Assembly (NCBI GenBank): GCA_019119165.1
Contig: DWXO01000101.1
Location: forward strand, 1 to 47,350
Direction: 5' to 3'
Origin: Candidatus Flavonifractor intestinigallinarum
Lineage (GTDB): Bacteria > Bacillota > Clostridia > Oscillospirales > Oscillospiraceae
Length of the DNA: 47,350 nucleotides
The notes beneath the pieces are model-generated. The model searched no databases, was not told where the DNA came from, and saw only the letters and a list, made by a program, of their open reading frames with translations. Below, one piece after another: positions 26,901-33,261 of the stretch; the first letter of the stretch is position 1; each line of letters opens with the position of its first letter. Made by a program: the position numbers and the translations under genes.

Positions 26901-28082
26901 GGTCATGTTGCCCGCGGCGTTGAGCCGGGTATAGCCGGGGGTCACGTCGTCCAGATAGAGCCGGCTTTCCAACTCCCGGCTGGCGGTCCAGCTGAGGGGG
27001 TTGCCTGCCAGGTCGGTGATCTGGCTGTTGACGGTAAAACTGCCCACGTTCAGGGGTGCGCCCTTCTCGTCCAGCAGCTTCAGATCATAGCTGCCGCCCA
27101 TCCAGGCCTGCTGGCTGGGGCTGACGCTTACCACTGTGTAGTCCATGTTCTGCCCACTGGGCACGGTGTAGGAGAAGATCAGCTTGTTCTCTTTGAGAGA
27201 GGCCAGCTGGGTCTCCACCGTCCGGTCGGTGCTCTGGCCGGTCTGGGTGCTGATAAGGGGCAGGGTGAGGGTCAGATCCTGGTTCACGCCACCGGCGAAT
27301 CGGATCGGCTCGCTCATTTCCATGGTGAGGTAGAGGGTCTGCCCGCCCTTGTAGGCGGTGCGGCTTATTTTCTCACCCATTTCATCGCTGAGGTAGATTC
27401 CGGTGAGGGTGGGCGCTGTCGTATCGGAGAGATAGATGTAGACCTTGCTCACCTTGGAGCTGCCGCAGGAGCAGTCGGTGGCGCCCATGCGGAAGCGGAG
27501 GTTGCTGCCCCCGGAGGTGAGCACGCCGCTGCTGGTGTAGGTGCGGGCCACCCCGTCCGGGTCGTTGGAGCTGTTGCTCACCTTCACAATGGGGGAGGTG
27601 TTGTAGCCGGCATACAGATAGGCCTGGGCCCGGTCGGTCAGGTCATTGTGAGAGCCTATATGCATATGCCGGTCCGCGGTCAGCGAGGCGCTGACGGTGG
27701 CGGTGATCTGCATGGAGGAGAGCAGCGCCTTCATGGTCTCGCCCATGTCGGCCCACTGGTAGGTGGTCCACCACTTGCGGTTCTCACTGTGCATATAGGT
27801 GCTGGCGGGGTTGAGAACCGTTTTGTCTCCGCCGCTGACGCTGACAGCGTTCTGCTCCGTTGTCAATTCGGTAAAGTGGCCGTCCACGTGCAGACCGTTT
27901 GCAGTCAGCACATTGGTGCGGATAAAGCTGCTGTCATTGGCCGCCTGGGCGGGAAGCAGGTAAGCGCCCGCCACGTCGGGCGTATAGCTGGCTTCCGCCG
28001 CCCCGGCGGGCAGCGGCTCCACCAGGGACAGAATAAGGCTCAGTGCCAGGAACAGACCGAGCCCGCGCCTTCTTCGTTTCAT
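20913..28082 (-). CDS. Giant secreted Ig-like repeat protein
   Basis: 2389 residues. The N-terminus MKRRRRGLGLFLALSLILSL with cleavage after PAGAAEA is a signal peptide. Many beta-sandwich modules follow, marked by phrases such as VTDEADGSG, AADAAGNTSTASRSY, DAAGNAAAP and DNRDSSLSF...YTAEDSAGNSSSV. These are characteristic of bacterial Ig-like, HYR and cadherin-like domains. No SLH, LPXTG or transmembrane anchor is visible at the C-terminus (ending YVFYLYVKG), so it may be released or held by the SLH partner encoded downstream. The ATG overlaps the stop of the pseudo-receiver gene (ATGA), and the next giant gene starts 22 bases after its stop, indicating one operon. I cannot name a ligand or enzymatic function. 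Confidence 0.88.
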   Translation of the reverse strand: MKRRRRGLGLFLALSLILSLVEPLPAGAAEASYTPDVAGAYLLPAQAANDSSFIRTNVLTANGLHVDGHFTELTTEQNAVSVSGGDKTVLNPASTYMHSENRKWWTTYQWADMGETMKALLSSMQITATVSASLTADRHMHIGSHNDLTDRAQAYLYAGYNTSPIVKVSNSSNDPDGVARTYTSSGVLTSGGSNLRFRMGATDCSCGSSKVSKVYIYLSDTTAPTLTGIYLSDEMGEKISRTAYKGGQTLYLTMEMSEPIRFAGGVNQDLTLTLPLISTQTGQSTDRTVETQLASLKENKLIFSYTVPSGQNMDYTVVSVSPSQQAWMGGSYDLKLLDEKGAPLNVGSFTVNSQITDLAGNPLSWTASRELESRLYLDDVTPGYTRLNAAGNMTQGYQADTNGDWPEDITPSATWAGTGDYLAFTLTLNEEVGLCTAESYAQLNKESGVTAVLNVKDSDGTPIEVGLSSVSYAMDNVNDVRTSTILTFDFFRPADGMALDGSNPIRIVSLKAPDGSTLGDMAGNPLNTAVSLTPVEKLGLDVTAPTVTLLTENISVSADGPAQTITFPFTVTDEADGSGVDREQEVALDILADTAAAVMYCITNSPTPPESGDGLYKTLSAQQPTFPLPAGSSDTYYLHVSCTDLSQRFDPANGQTSVEVSATCRDYAGNQASASTSQSLRADWSEPVITLPDTFTLTGEDTLSVPYSVSDGSHLKSVTVQWDSGSQEQVLEEGYASASYSGTTAYTATGESGTATLTVTAADAAGNTSTASRSYSYSLGAVTTRYTLGSDPNVITGHPSLMLYRPTARGGASGDEQMISVAVMRLENNVTHNELYSIFWLKSDENKGTVEPIRVGSYRQAAATSAAVGDGTVSFTGYTEGNTQVWTPSYEVYGTISMTLFTMSVPDWNAAVDAAVDGSFTVTPEALEAFDMKVATGSANNYMVWFRPPVDQYGNQVDAALEKKNGAAQAGVVQTLTGLRIPIQLNTNAGQPSDFRYDDIDYTASYAYLTVGTEELSGSRYYFTREEVIGNLLYYPITVSLYGQRLYVVPRLHLVCLDGSVRDATGITEENETYDPITLYMDDGPFLTDFYPNGYTQKYYSETVRSEGLTAETAQLTIGMTGSTGGTLTFQFGQCNPKAPTLLTYQPIEVWCEDNPDQVVTATYNLSDYTQRQVELKVADIPASPDSRTLYLHEGENTLHYRSPHVNGVTYVEKTLTVLVVNQTFSISAEVIPHEDGSVRVQLTADQYAQEQLLLNGRTVYAKFSNELRPVTLDSNLGFELFLTEMKENWAEEFYLRLYDSNWNIARTGDLLVGQAVDIMAPTIYHRDYVGSASPQGGYTLNATVAEPLGDAYNSGVDLGSFVLTFTYEDGTATTVPLPELSLNSTWSGNGSNYNGVYQITAEGTDNTSVALTINGMFPYGSAGSVTITMACQDNAGNTAAVSQYSKEWAVGAYSNTASAPTITVGAVKNGLIPITSDQPIRVLDPVPADTAGTFAEKHSLPIYTNSATIQYEDAFGILYTQDIAASPFGENLTVSLSETAATRGPVTLTATATGGSTLTSVTSGKHGNAEISGSTATLELRENDTVTITMGTNTYTVQVTNIDNAVEPVTVSFYGPDGALLDTQSGAESVTGPVTAALLCDELLVGQTSYVFPNGSSKGDSFTFSVSDQVGNTAQVTATLPWAVVNEEGTEPPADITAPTYQAGLYVQQSGIWQQVNSYDSLLTSGELSVGSIASDMLSLSGQGVRVVFSIQDDSPVNLIVKSSTDAVPGYDDPSDSIAGLSLSASTVTWTGGNASGPVYVYLVDAAGNAAAPLTLTFPGVDSDAPAATVEYAAGSEDGSLTKAPVYAYLVPGEEPVTVLDTGNLTLDKNQDSTHYGQYYYIFTANGSYTFRFSDAAGNIGTATATVRTINSDGTALELVSGPVWLCQGQTYTGNYSWRTAQQTLRSNTPVTATFTANLPLASAEIRQYRDNPIPADGIDVTVSGNLIRVTYSVNCPIVSLYATAQNGQTFEYTYGSSGLLYAVTCLDMDAPTVTVKANDSPVSPVNGVYTVNGSGQRSVRLTFTTGEETASEQAACVNSTTRFDTQHTCTIYQNGTSSLTFTDQAGNVTTIQIAVTNLDDKLALSFSKTGNDSDAVTDPAELGQLTSGSTFYLKSTRNVTVSFGGTEAPVDKSAWTSFTVPQSGSLAILKAKDTDGNTLYAYLSVALPDTVAPIISLPSQTVYAPAGAKNLDLLREGVTVTDNRDSSLSFTVDTSGVTWDAAGSYMITYTAEDSAGNSSSVTRTLVLTAQSILTLRVNGQTVQPGSTLTLEKGTAEITLEGADAPVYLSLKQGYKTIAQMKLGSQVLLANASYTDPLETALTASDFHTLYLRAQDRTEYVFYLYVKG

Positions 28083-28474
28083 TCCTCAAATCTTCCTTTC
28101 TCTTGCTGCTTGCTTCGCTCTATCCAGCGGCAGAGCCCTTCCGACAGCGTTTCCTCGGTCCATTCACCCTGCACAAAGTAATCGGCCCGCAGCCGGTAGG
28201 CTTGCAGGGAGAAATCCAGGTCGCTGCCCCAAATGAGGGCGCAGTTGGGACAGAGGCGGCGCAGGTGTTCGGCGGCATTCAGCCCTGCGACTCCGTCCAT
28301 GGACAGCACCACCCCGTCCGGCGGGGAGGCGCGCATGGTGTAATAGAAGCCTTCCAGATCCTCCGGGGCCTCCAGACATGGGAAATATCCCATGCGGGCC
28401 AGATACGCTCCCAGCTGTCTGCACAGCCATATCCGGGTGTCCGGCGAACGGCACAATACCGCGACCCGGTGCAT
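28079..28474 (-). CDS. Pseudo-receiver protein heading the surface operon
   Basis: 131 residues with the length and secondary-structure pattern of a response-regulator receiver domain but no output domain. The fold signature GVVLSMDGVAGLNAAEHLRRL...ALIWGSD...AYRLRADYFVQGE parallels the divergent LytTR regulator's receiver. The residues needed for phosphorylation are missing: the N-terminal acidic pair is replaced by CRSPD, the phospho-acceptor Asp by Ser58, and the conserved Lys by Gln. RBS AGGAGG is six bases upstream of ATG 28474. Its stop overlaps the start of the 2389-residue surface gene (ATGA), so the two are translationally coupled. It may titrate or modulate the neighbouring kinase or regulator; this is inference. 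The homology call rests on pattern only. Confidence 0.65.
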   Translation of the reverse strand: MHRVAVLCRSPDTRIWLCRQLGAYLARMGYFPCLEAPEDLEGFYYTMRASPPDGVVLSMDGVAGLNAAEHLRRLCPNCALIWGSDLDFSLQAYRLRADYFVQGEWTEETLSEGLCRWIERSKQQEKGRFEE

Positions 28475-28533
28475 ACCACCCCTCCTTTCTGAAACAGCAG
28501 AGGCCCTGCGGCCCTCTGCACACTGACAGGACT

Positions 28534-28601
28534 ATGGTATGCTCAGTCAATTGGGGGGACAAGACATCTGTCCCGAACTGTAATTTTCTGTCCCGAATTG
28601 T
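28534..28601 (-). promoter_or_regulatory. LytTR-type operator and promoter of the surface operon
   Basis: On the minus strand -35 TTGTCC (28562-28557) and -10 TACCAT (28539-28534) are 17 bases apart. Just upstream are two direct repeats: ACAGTTCGG (28581-28573) and ACAATTCGG (28601-28593), starting 20 bases apart. The first fits the AgrA/LytTR consensus [TA][AC][CA]GTTN[AG][TG] at every position and the second at all but one. Two sites on one helix face directly upstream of a suboptimal -35 are how LytTR regulators activate promoters. The longer identical blocks are at 28569-28578 and 28589-28598. Confidence 0.75.
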
Positions 28602-28682
28602 AGGCAGGGATAAAATAATTTGCTATATTATTATCATAAAGCAAGCTGCGGCCCGGCGGCCGGGCCGGAGAGGAGGGGCAAA

Positions 28683-29405
28683 ATGCGTCTGGCTGTGGTG
28701 GACGACAATCCACAGGATCGGGAAGAACTGATGAGCTGGCTCAAAACGGCGCTAGCTCAGCGGCGGAAGCCGGCGGAGTGCCTGGAATTTTCGGATGGAG
28801 CCTCCTTCCTGGAGGCCGCCGGACAGGATCACTTTGATTTGGTTTTTCTGGATATCTATATGGAAGGGATGGACGGCGTGACCGCCGCCCGCACGCTGCG
28901 GAGCTTTGATCCGGACTGCGTCCTGGTTTTTACCACCACGTCCACAGACCACGCGCTGGACGGCTACCGGGTGCGGGCGATCCAGTACCTGGTCAAGCCC
29001 TACCGGATGGAGGAGGTGGAGGAGGTGCTGGAGGAAGTGCTGAACCGCCTGCCGCCGGAGGAGTCGGTGATCCGACTGCACGTCGGCCGTCAGGACCGCC
29101 TCCTGGTGCTCCGGGAGATCCTGTGGGCGGACCATTTCCGCCATCAGATCCATATCCACCTGGGGGATGGGACTGAGGCCGCCGTCCGCATGACGTTTGG
29201 AGAATTTACCGATCTGCTCAGGGAAGAACGGAACTTTCTGGTGTGCGGCCGCGGTGTGCTGGTCAATCTGGAGCATGTCCGGGATTTTGACGGCGCCTCC
29301 TTCCTGCTGGATGACGGCACGCAGGTGCCCGTCAGCCGCAGCAGCAGCGAAACTGCCCGGGCGGCCTTCGGTGAGTTTTTATTTCAGAGGAGGCTGTCTC
29401 AATGA
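28683..29405 (+). CDS. LytTR-family response regulator
   Basis: 240 residues. The N-terminal receiver has the acidic pair D7/D8, phospho-acceptor D57 (VFLDIYMEGMDG), a TTT switch and the lysine in YLVKPY. The C-terminal LytTR DNA-binding domain is recognisable from REILWADHFRHQIHIH and FLVCGRGVLVNLEHV. The start is ATG 28683 after GAGGAGGGG, because an upstream ATG at 28620 would add an unsupported leader. The stop overlaps the kinase start (ATGA). The gene is divergent from the giant surface operon, whose promoter carries matching LytTR repeats, so that operon is the likely target. Confidence 0.93.
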   Translation: MRLAVVDDNPQDREELMSWLKTALAQRRKPAECLEFSDGASFLEAAGQDHFDLVFLDIYMEGMDGVTAARTLRSFDPDCVLVFTTTSTDHALDGYRVRAIQYLVKPYRMEEVEEVLEEVLNRLPPEESVIRLHVGRQDRLLVLREILWADHFRHQIHIHLGDGTEAAVRMTFGEFTDLLREERNFLVCGRGVLVNLEHVRDFDGASFLLDDGTQVPVSRSSSETARAAFGEFLFQRRLSQ

Positions 29406-30712
29406 ATCAGCTCTTGCGTCCCACGCTGGAACTGGCGGTGGTCTTTCCCGCGGCGCTGCTGTGTTTTTTGGCGTTGGGGGAGCATGTGCGCATCCGTAGG
29501 TCCCGGCTGATCTTTCTGAGCATCCTGATCCTGGGGGCGTGGGTTCTGGCAGGGGGATGGATCTGCGGAAGCATGGGCTGGGAAAGCAATGTGATGCTGG
29601 TCTTCCTGCCCATTTTTGCCCTGATCCTGCTGCGGCTGTGCGATTTGCCTGCCTGGAAGCCCGTCAGCGTGTTCTTGGGTGTCTGCGGCGCCTTTTCCTG
29701 CCTGTCCAACCTGTGCAGCGCCATAGATGTCTGGGCGGTGCGGGGGAATGCCGGCGTCTGGTTTTCCCTGCCGGTCTGCCTGGCATATAATGGGGCTTGC
29801 TGGATATTCGTTCTTGTCATGTGGTACCCTGCCACCCACGCCGTCCGGCATCTGCTCCGGGAGACGGAGATGCCGGGCACCTGGTACGCATTCTGGGTGC
29901 TGCCCCTGGCCTTTACCCTGCTGAATATCGTCATTCAGCCTGATGCCGGCCGGGAGCTGACGGCTGACCGGCTGGCGTTCCTCTTTTCTGTCATTGAGCT
30001 GATGCTGCTGGGAATGCTGCTGCTGTGCTACCTGCTGTTTTATCTGATGGCGCGGGGTCTGGGAAAAAACATGCGCCTGCAGCAGCAGAACCAGTTTCTC
30101 CAGATGCAGACCAGCCAATATGAAGCGCTGCAAACGGCCATTGCGGAGATCCGCCAGGCTCGCCACGATTTGCGCCACCATTTTACTGCCATTGATGCGC
30201 TGCTCCGCCGGGAGGAATGGCAGGAGCTGCGCAGTTATGTGGACACCGTGGTGGAGAACCTGCCTCATACAGAACTGAATCTGTGCGAAAATCCGGCCGC
30301 AGACGGGGTGGCGGGCCACTATGCCGCCCTGCTGCGCCGGGAGGGTGTGCCGGCAGAGTATATTTTGGATCTGCCGCGCCTGCTGCCTGCGGACGAAATG
30401 GATGTGTGCGTGGTGCTCTCCAACCTGTTGGAAAATGCGCTGGAGGCCAGCCTGCGCCTGCCGCCTTCCCTGCGTTGGGTCCGGGTCCGGGGGGAGGTCC
30501 ATGGAGATGCCGTAGTGCTGCTGGAGGTGGAAAACGCCTATACCGGCGAGATCCAGGAAGACAATACCGGGATTCGCTCCTCCAAGCGCCCGGGACATGG
30601 CATCGGCCTGCAGTCAGTGCGCCGCATCGCGGCAAAGAATGGCGGCTACTGTAAGTTTCAATATGACGGGAAGGTATTCCGCGCCCAGGTCATGCTTCGC
30701 GGAGAGGGCTGA
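29402..30712 (+). CDS. AgrC/GHKL-type sensor histidine kinase
   Basis: 436 residues. The N-terminal half has about six hydrophobic membrane helices (residues 5-220), typical of peptide-sensing AgrC-like kinases. A short coiled linker is followed by the phospho-acceptor region RQARHDLRHHF (near residue 250). A GHKL ATPase domain follows, with N-box NLLENALEA and G-box GHGIGLQSV. It overlaps the LytTR regulator gene by four bases, so the two form a pair. No autoinducer peptide gene (AgrD-like) or AgrB processing protease is seen nearby, so the signal is unknown. A strong terminator follows. Confidence 0.92.
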   Translation: MNQLLRPTLELAVVFPAALLCFLALGEHVRIRRSRLIFLSILILGAWVLAGGWICGSMGWESNVMLVFLPIFALILLRLCDLPAWKPVSVFLGVCGAFSCLSNLCSAIDVWAVRGNAGVWFSLPVCLAYNGACWIFVLVMWYPATHAVRHLLRETEMPGTWYAFWVLPLAFTLLNIVIQPDAGRELTADRLAFLFSVIELMLLGMLLLCYLLFYLMARGLGKNMRLQQQNQFLQMQTSQYEALQTAIAEIRQARHDLRHHFTAIDALLRREEWQELRSYVDTVVENLPHTELNLCENPAADGVAGHYAALLRREGVPAEYILDLPRLLPADEMDVCVVLSNLLENALEASLRLPPSLRWVRVRGEVHGDAVVLLEVENAYTGEIQEDNTGIRSSKRPGHGIGLQSVRRIAAKNGGYCKFQYDGKVFRAQVMLRGEG

Positions 30713-30728
30713 TTCTGTCGTATGCGTA

Positions 30729-30768
30729 AAAAGGAGCGCTGCAGAGGAAACTCTGCAGCGCTCCTTTT
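30729..30768. terminator. Bidirectional terminator
   Basis: A perfect 18 bp stem (30729-30746 with 30751-30768) around the tetraloop GAAA, flanked by A and T runs. It ends the regulator-kinase transcript from the left and the decayed surface gene from the right. Confidence 0.95.
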
Positions 30769-30782
30769 GTGCTGTATGGGTT

Positions 30783-32193
30783 TTATTCAGACGCATAATC
30801 CCTTGTTGTGCAGCGGTAGATAGGGGCAAAGCTCTCATCCAGGAAGAAGAATTTGACAGTGGCAGGGTCGCCCTCAAAGGCGGGGAAGGAAAGGGAGATA
30901 TCCCCTGCGTTGGCGGCCACATTCAGGAAACCGGCGGTGAGCATTCTGCCGCTGCTGTCGTAGAGCGCCGCCAGACAGGTGCCCGCTGTCCGATTGGTCA
31001 GGGTGAGCTGGATTCCGCCGGCATCTACCCCGCGGATGACCACAAGGGCCGGGATGGTCTCGGATTCCATTTCATACCCACACACGGTACACACCTTGTG
31101 CCGCAGACCCTCGGTGGTCTCGGTGGCCGGGGTCACCGTGATCCAGCCGCTGGCGGTGTGGGCGGCAGTCCCAGTGACCTCCCCGCACTCGCACGCCTTC
31201 CAGTGCTGGGCCGCGTCATATTCCCAATCCCCATACATGTGGGTATGGGCGGCGATAAACATATACCCACAGTCATAGTCATAGACTTCTGGGATGTCCC
31301 AAAGATTCGTTTCTTCCGCGAAGGGAGAGCCCTCCACCTCTATTGCGCTGTCCGCATCCGCCCCCATCTTTACCACAAAAGGTCGGTCATCCGTACCCAG
31401 GATAGTCTGCACCGGTGACCACATTCTCGCCCTCCAGCAGGATGGTAAGGTGGTTGGATCCTCATACGTATCTGTAAAACTGACGTCGGCAGACTCCGAC
31501 TCCTAGTGGTCAAAACGCGTACCGGCCGATGGAGTGGACTGAATCTCAACCGTGTCACCCTCCTTGTACGATCCGGGACCGTTCAAGACTTGACCACTGT
31601 TCACTGCCACCTGATAGCGCGGCACCTCCACCGCGCCCACTGTAATTGTGGCGGTGCCCGTCATTTTATATTGGTCCGTTACGGTAATGGTGACGGTTTG
31701 CGCCTCTACGGGCTCCCCGGGGCGCTCATAGACCAGATAGTTGTATGCGTCAATGGACAGCCCCTTCACCTGGGGAGAGAAGCTAACGGTATAGGGGCCG
31801 GTCCCGCCTTCGATCATCACGGAATGGCCTTTTTTATAGTTATCGCCCACAATGCCGGCGGGGATGTTGAGGTCCGCGGCGTTTACAATTGCGGGGCTGG
31901 ACAACTCCTTGGCATACAGGTGGGCATATTTCATCCCAGAAAAATCCACCTGGCCTTCCTCTGTAAACGGGAAGCTGCCTACCGTGGTCGCGTCCTCTTC
32001 ACTGACTCCGCCCACAGCTTCGATGCGATACTCAAAGGCGGGTGAGATCTGGGTCTGCGCTCCGAAGCAGACGCTGTTTTCACCCTCCAGGGTCATATCG
32101 CCGCCGGTTATACTGATGGATATCATTGCACTGTCGGAGGCCCAGAAGTATGCCCCAATGCATAAGTTGTACCGGAAATCTCCGCCCTGCCGC
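30783..32193 (-). pseudogene. Decayed 3' remnant of a surface protein gene
   Basis: The minus strand carries the C-terminal part of a repeat-type surface protein in two pieces (about 32126-31503 and 31502-30783). The first reads ...EGDTVEIQSTPSAGTRFDH and then meets an amber codon at 31505-31503, where family logic expects Trp. The frame reopens as ESESADVSFTDTYEDPTT. A short shifted stretch (ILLEGENVV in another frame) follows, and then the original frame resumes to the stop at 30783. The 5' part is missing: the open frame is cut at 32193, exactly where the displaced ppdK tail begins. No signal peptide or SLH domain remains. Cys motifs CECG and CTVCG appear near the end. It is probably nonfunctional. 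Confidence 0.75.
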
Positions 32194-32197
32194 TATC

Positions 32198-32224
32198 CAG
32201 GCCGCCATCAAGAACCCCCGCTGA
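32198..32224 (+). pseudogene. Displaced 3' end of ppdK
   Basis: The plus strand reads Q-A-A-I-K-N-P-R-stop, the same eight residues that precede the final Lys of ppdK (13465-13494). Its codons are GC-ending (GCC ATC AAG AAC CCC CGC), like the body of ppdK, whereas the present ppdK tail is AT-ending. It is followed within 15 bases by a strong terminator. It is best explained as the ancestral ppdK tail left behind by the insertion of 13465-32205. Confidence 0.65.
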
Positions 32225-32238
32225 TTTGCTTCCCGTTC

Positions 32239-32272
32239 AGGGGCGCTGCACCAGTGCAGCGCCCCTGTTTTA
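32239..32272 (+). terminator. Terminator following the displaced ppdK tail
   Basis: A 13 bp stem (32239-32251 with 32254-32266, two-base loop) is followed by GTTTTATT. It follows the displaced tail by 14 bases, which suits an original ppdK terminator. Confidence 0.88.
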
Positions 32273-32284
32273 TTCCGCCTGCCG

Positions 32285-32313
32285 TTTACACCGCCCCGCA
32301 TTTGTGGTAAAAT
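32285..32313 (+). promoter_or_regulatory. Promoter of the YfbR-like gene
   Basis: TTTACA (32285-32290) and TAAAAT (32308-32313) are separated by 17 bases, 31 bases upstream of the start at 32345. It could also drive the two following genes. Confidence 0.75.
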
Positions 32314-32344
32314 AACTTGTTTCGATGGATGGGAGGCATTTTTC

Positions 32345-32932
32345 GTGGATCATCATCCTTTTTTTGCCTATTTGTCCCGGATGCGGTACATCAACCGCTG
32401 GGGGCTTATGCGCAACACCTTTCAGGAGAATATCCAGGAGCACTCCCACATGGTGGCGGTGCTCTCCCACGCCCTGGCGGTGATCCGGCGGGATGTGTTC
32501 GGGAGAGAGGCCGATCCCGGCCTAGCAGCCATGGCCGCCCTGTACCACGACGCCCCCGAGATTCTCACCGGCGACCTGCCCACCCCCATCAAGTATTACG
32601 ACCCGGAGATCCGGGACGCCTACAAGAAGGTGGAGGAATTTTCTGCCGGCAAGCTGCTGGCCATGCTGCCGGATCAGCTGCGTCCCGCCTTCTCCCCCCT
32701 GCTGCGGGAGGACTACGACGCCGACACCAAGGCTTTGGTGAAGGCGGCGGACAAGCTGTCCGCCCATATCAAGTGTCTGGAGGAGCTGAAAGCGGGCAAC
32801 AGCGAGTTCCAACAGGCCGCCCGCCAGACCTTGGAGGCCCTGAAAAGCTACAACCTGCCCGAGGTGGACTACTTTCTGGAGCACTTCCTCCCCGCCTTCG
32901 GCATGACTTTGGATGAGATGGGCCGGGAATGA
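32345..32932 (+). CDS. HD-domain 5'-deoxynucleotidase, YfbR-like
   Basis: A 195-residue HD-superfamily phosphohydrolase predicted to dephosphorylate deoxynucleoside 5'-monophosphates with a divalent metal. The residues known from E. coli YfbR are at matching positions: R18 and W19 (YINRWGLM), H33 (EHSHM), H68-D69 (YHDAPE), E72, D77, and a distal Asp at 136 (KAADKLSAH). Length fits the family. The start is ATG 32345 after GGGAGGC; the first coding residues MDHHPFF fit a short N-terminus. It is followed after 47 bases by the ACT-domain gene. Confidence 0.9.
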   Translation: MDHHPFFAYLSRMRYINRWGLMRNTFQENIQEHSHMVAVLSHALAVIRRDVFGREADPGLAAMAALYHDAPEILTGDLPTPIKYYDPEIRDAYKKVEEFSAGKLLAMLPDQLRPAFSPLLREDYDADTKALVKAADKLSAHIKCLEELKAGNSEFQQAARQTLEALKSYNLPEVDYFLEHFLPAFGMTLDEMGRE

Positions 32933-32979
32933 CCGGCGCCGTTTTCATAGAGACAGAAGAAATAAAGGAGTTATCAAGT

Positions 32980-33249
32980 ATGAGAGCCATTGTCACCGTT
33001 CTGGGCAAGGACCGGGTGGGCATTATGTCCCTGGTGTGCGCCCTGCTGGCCCAGCACAACGTCAATATTCTGGATATCAGCCAGACCATCCTCCAGGACT
33101 ACTTCACCATGGTCATGCTGGTGGACGCCAGCAGCTGCGACCTGCCCTTTGCCGACCTGGCTGCCCTGATGGAGCAGGAGGGCAAGGACCGGGATCTGTC
33201 CATCCGCGCTCAGCGGGAGGACATCTTCAACGCCATGCATCGCATTTGA
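32980..33249 (+). CDS. ACT-domain protein (UPF0237 family)
   Basis: An 89-residue protein made of one ACT domain with a short tail. It begins MRAIVTVLGKDRVGIMSLVCALLAQHNVNILDISQTI in pattern, the usual ligand-binding ACT signature with the GKDRVGI turn. Similar proteins are annotated as regulatory or GcvR-like and occur next to UPF0210 proteins, as here (12 bases apart). The start ATG 32980 follows AAAGGAG at eight bases; a longer reading overlapping the previous gene is not supported. It probably binds an amino acid or small metabolite and may regulate its partner. Confidence 0.9.
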   Translation: MRAIVTVLGKDRVGIMSLVCALLAQHNVNILDISQTILQDYFTMVMLVDASSCDLPFADLAALMEQEGKDRDLSIRAQREDIFNAMHRI

Positions 33250-33261
33250 GGGTGAACCGAC

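Larger units (their letters stand above)
13465..32205. mobile_element. Probable 18.7 kb surface-protein island inserted in the 3' end of ppdK
   Basis: The left boundary is the CAGGCCGC core at 13465-13472 inside ppdK. The right boundary is the same 8 bases at 32198-32205. To the right of the second core the sequence reads QAAIKNPR and a stop, matching the ppdK C-terminus QAAIKNPRK, and it is followed by a terminator. This is the pattern left when an element integrates in the 3' end of a gene and supplies a substitute tail. Between the boundaries lie only surface proteins, a pseudo-receiver, a LytTR/GHKL pair and a decayed surface gene. No integrase was found, so the mechanism is open; it may have been lost or supplied elsewhere. 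Exact ends are inferred. Confidence 0.5.

Noticed and set aside
21741..28181. A 2146-codon open frame antisense to the 2389-residue surface gene
   Set aside because: Its translation is low-complexity (Gly, Val, His, Ala and Gln rich) with no ribosome binding site. It is the usual by-product of strong GC-ending codon bias on the other strand. The same applies to long antisense frames over ppdK, ftsH, pgi, pflB and the SLH giant gene.
28683..30712. A complete agr quorum-sensing locus
   Set aside because: No AgrD-like peptide or AgrB-like membrane protease is found next to the kinase and regulator.
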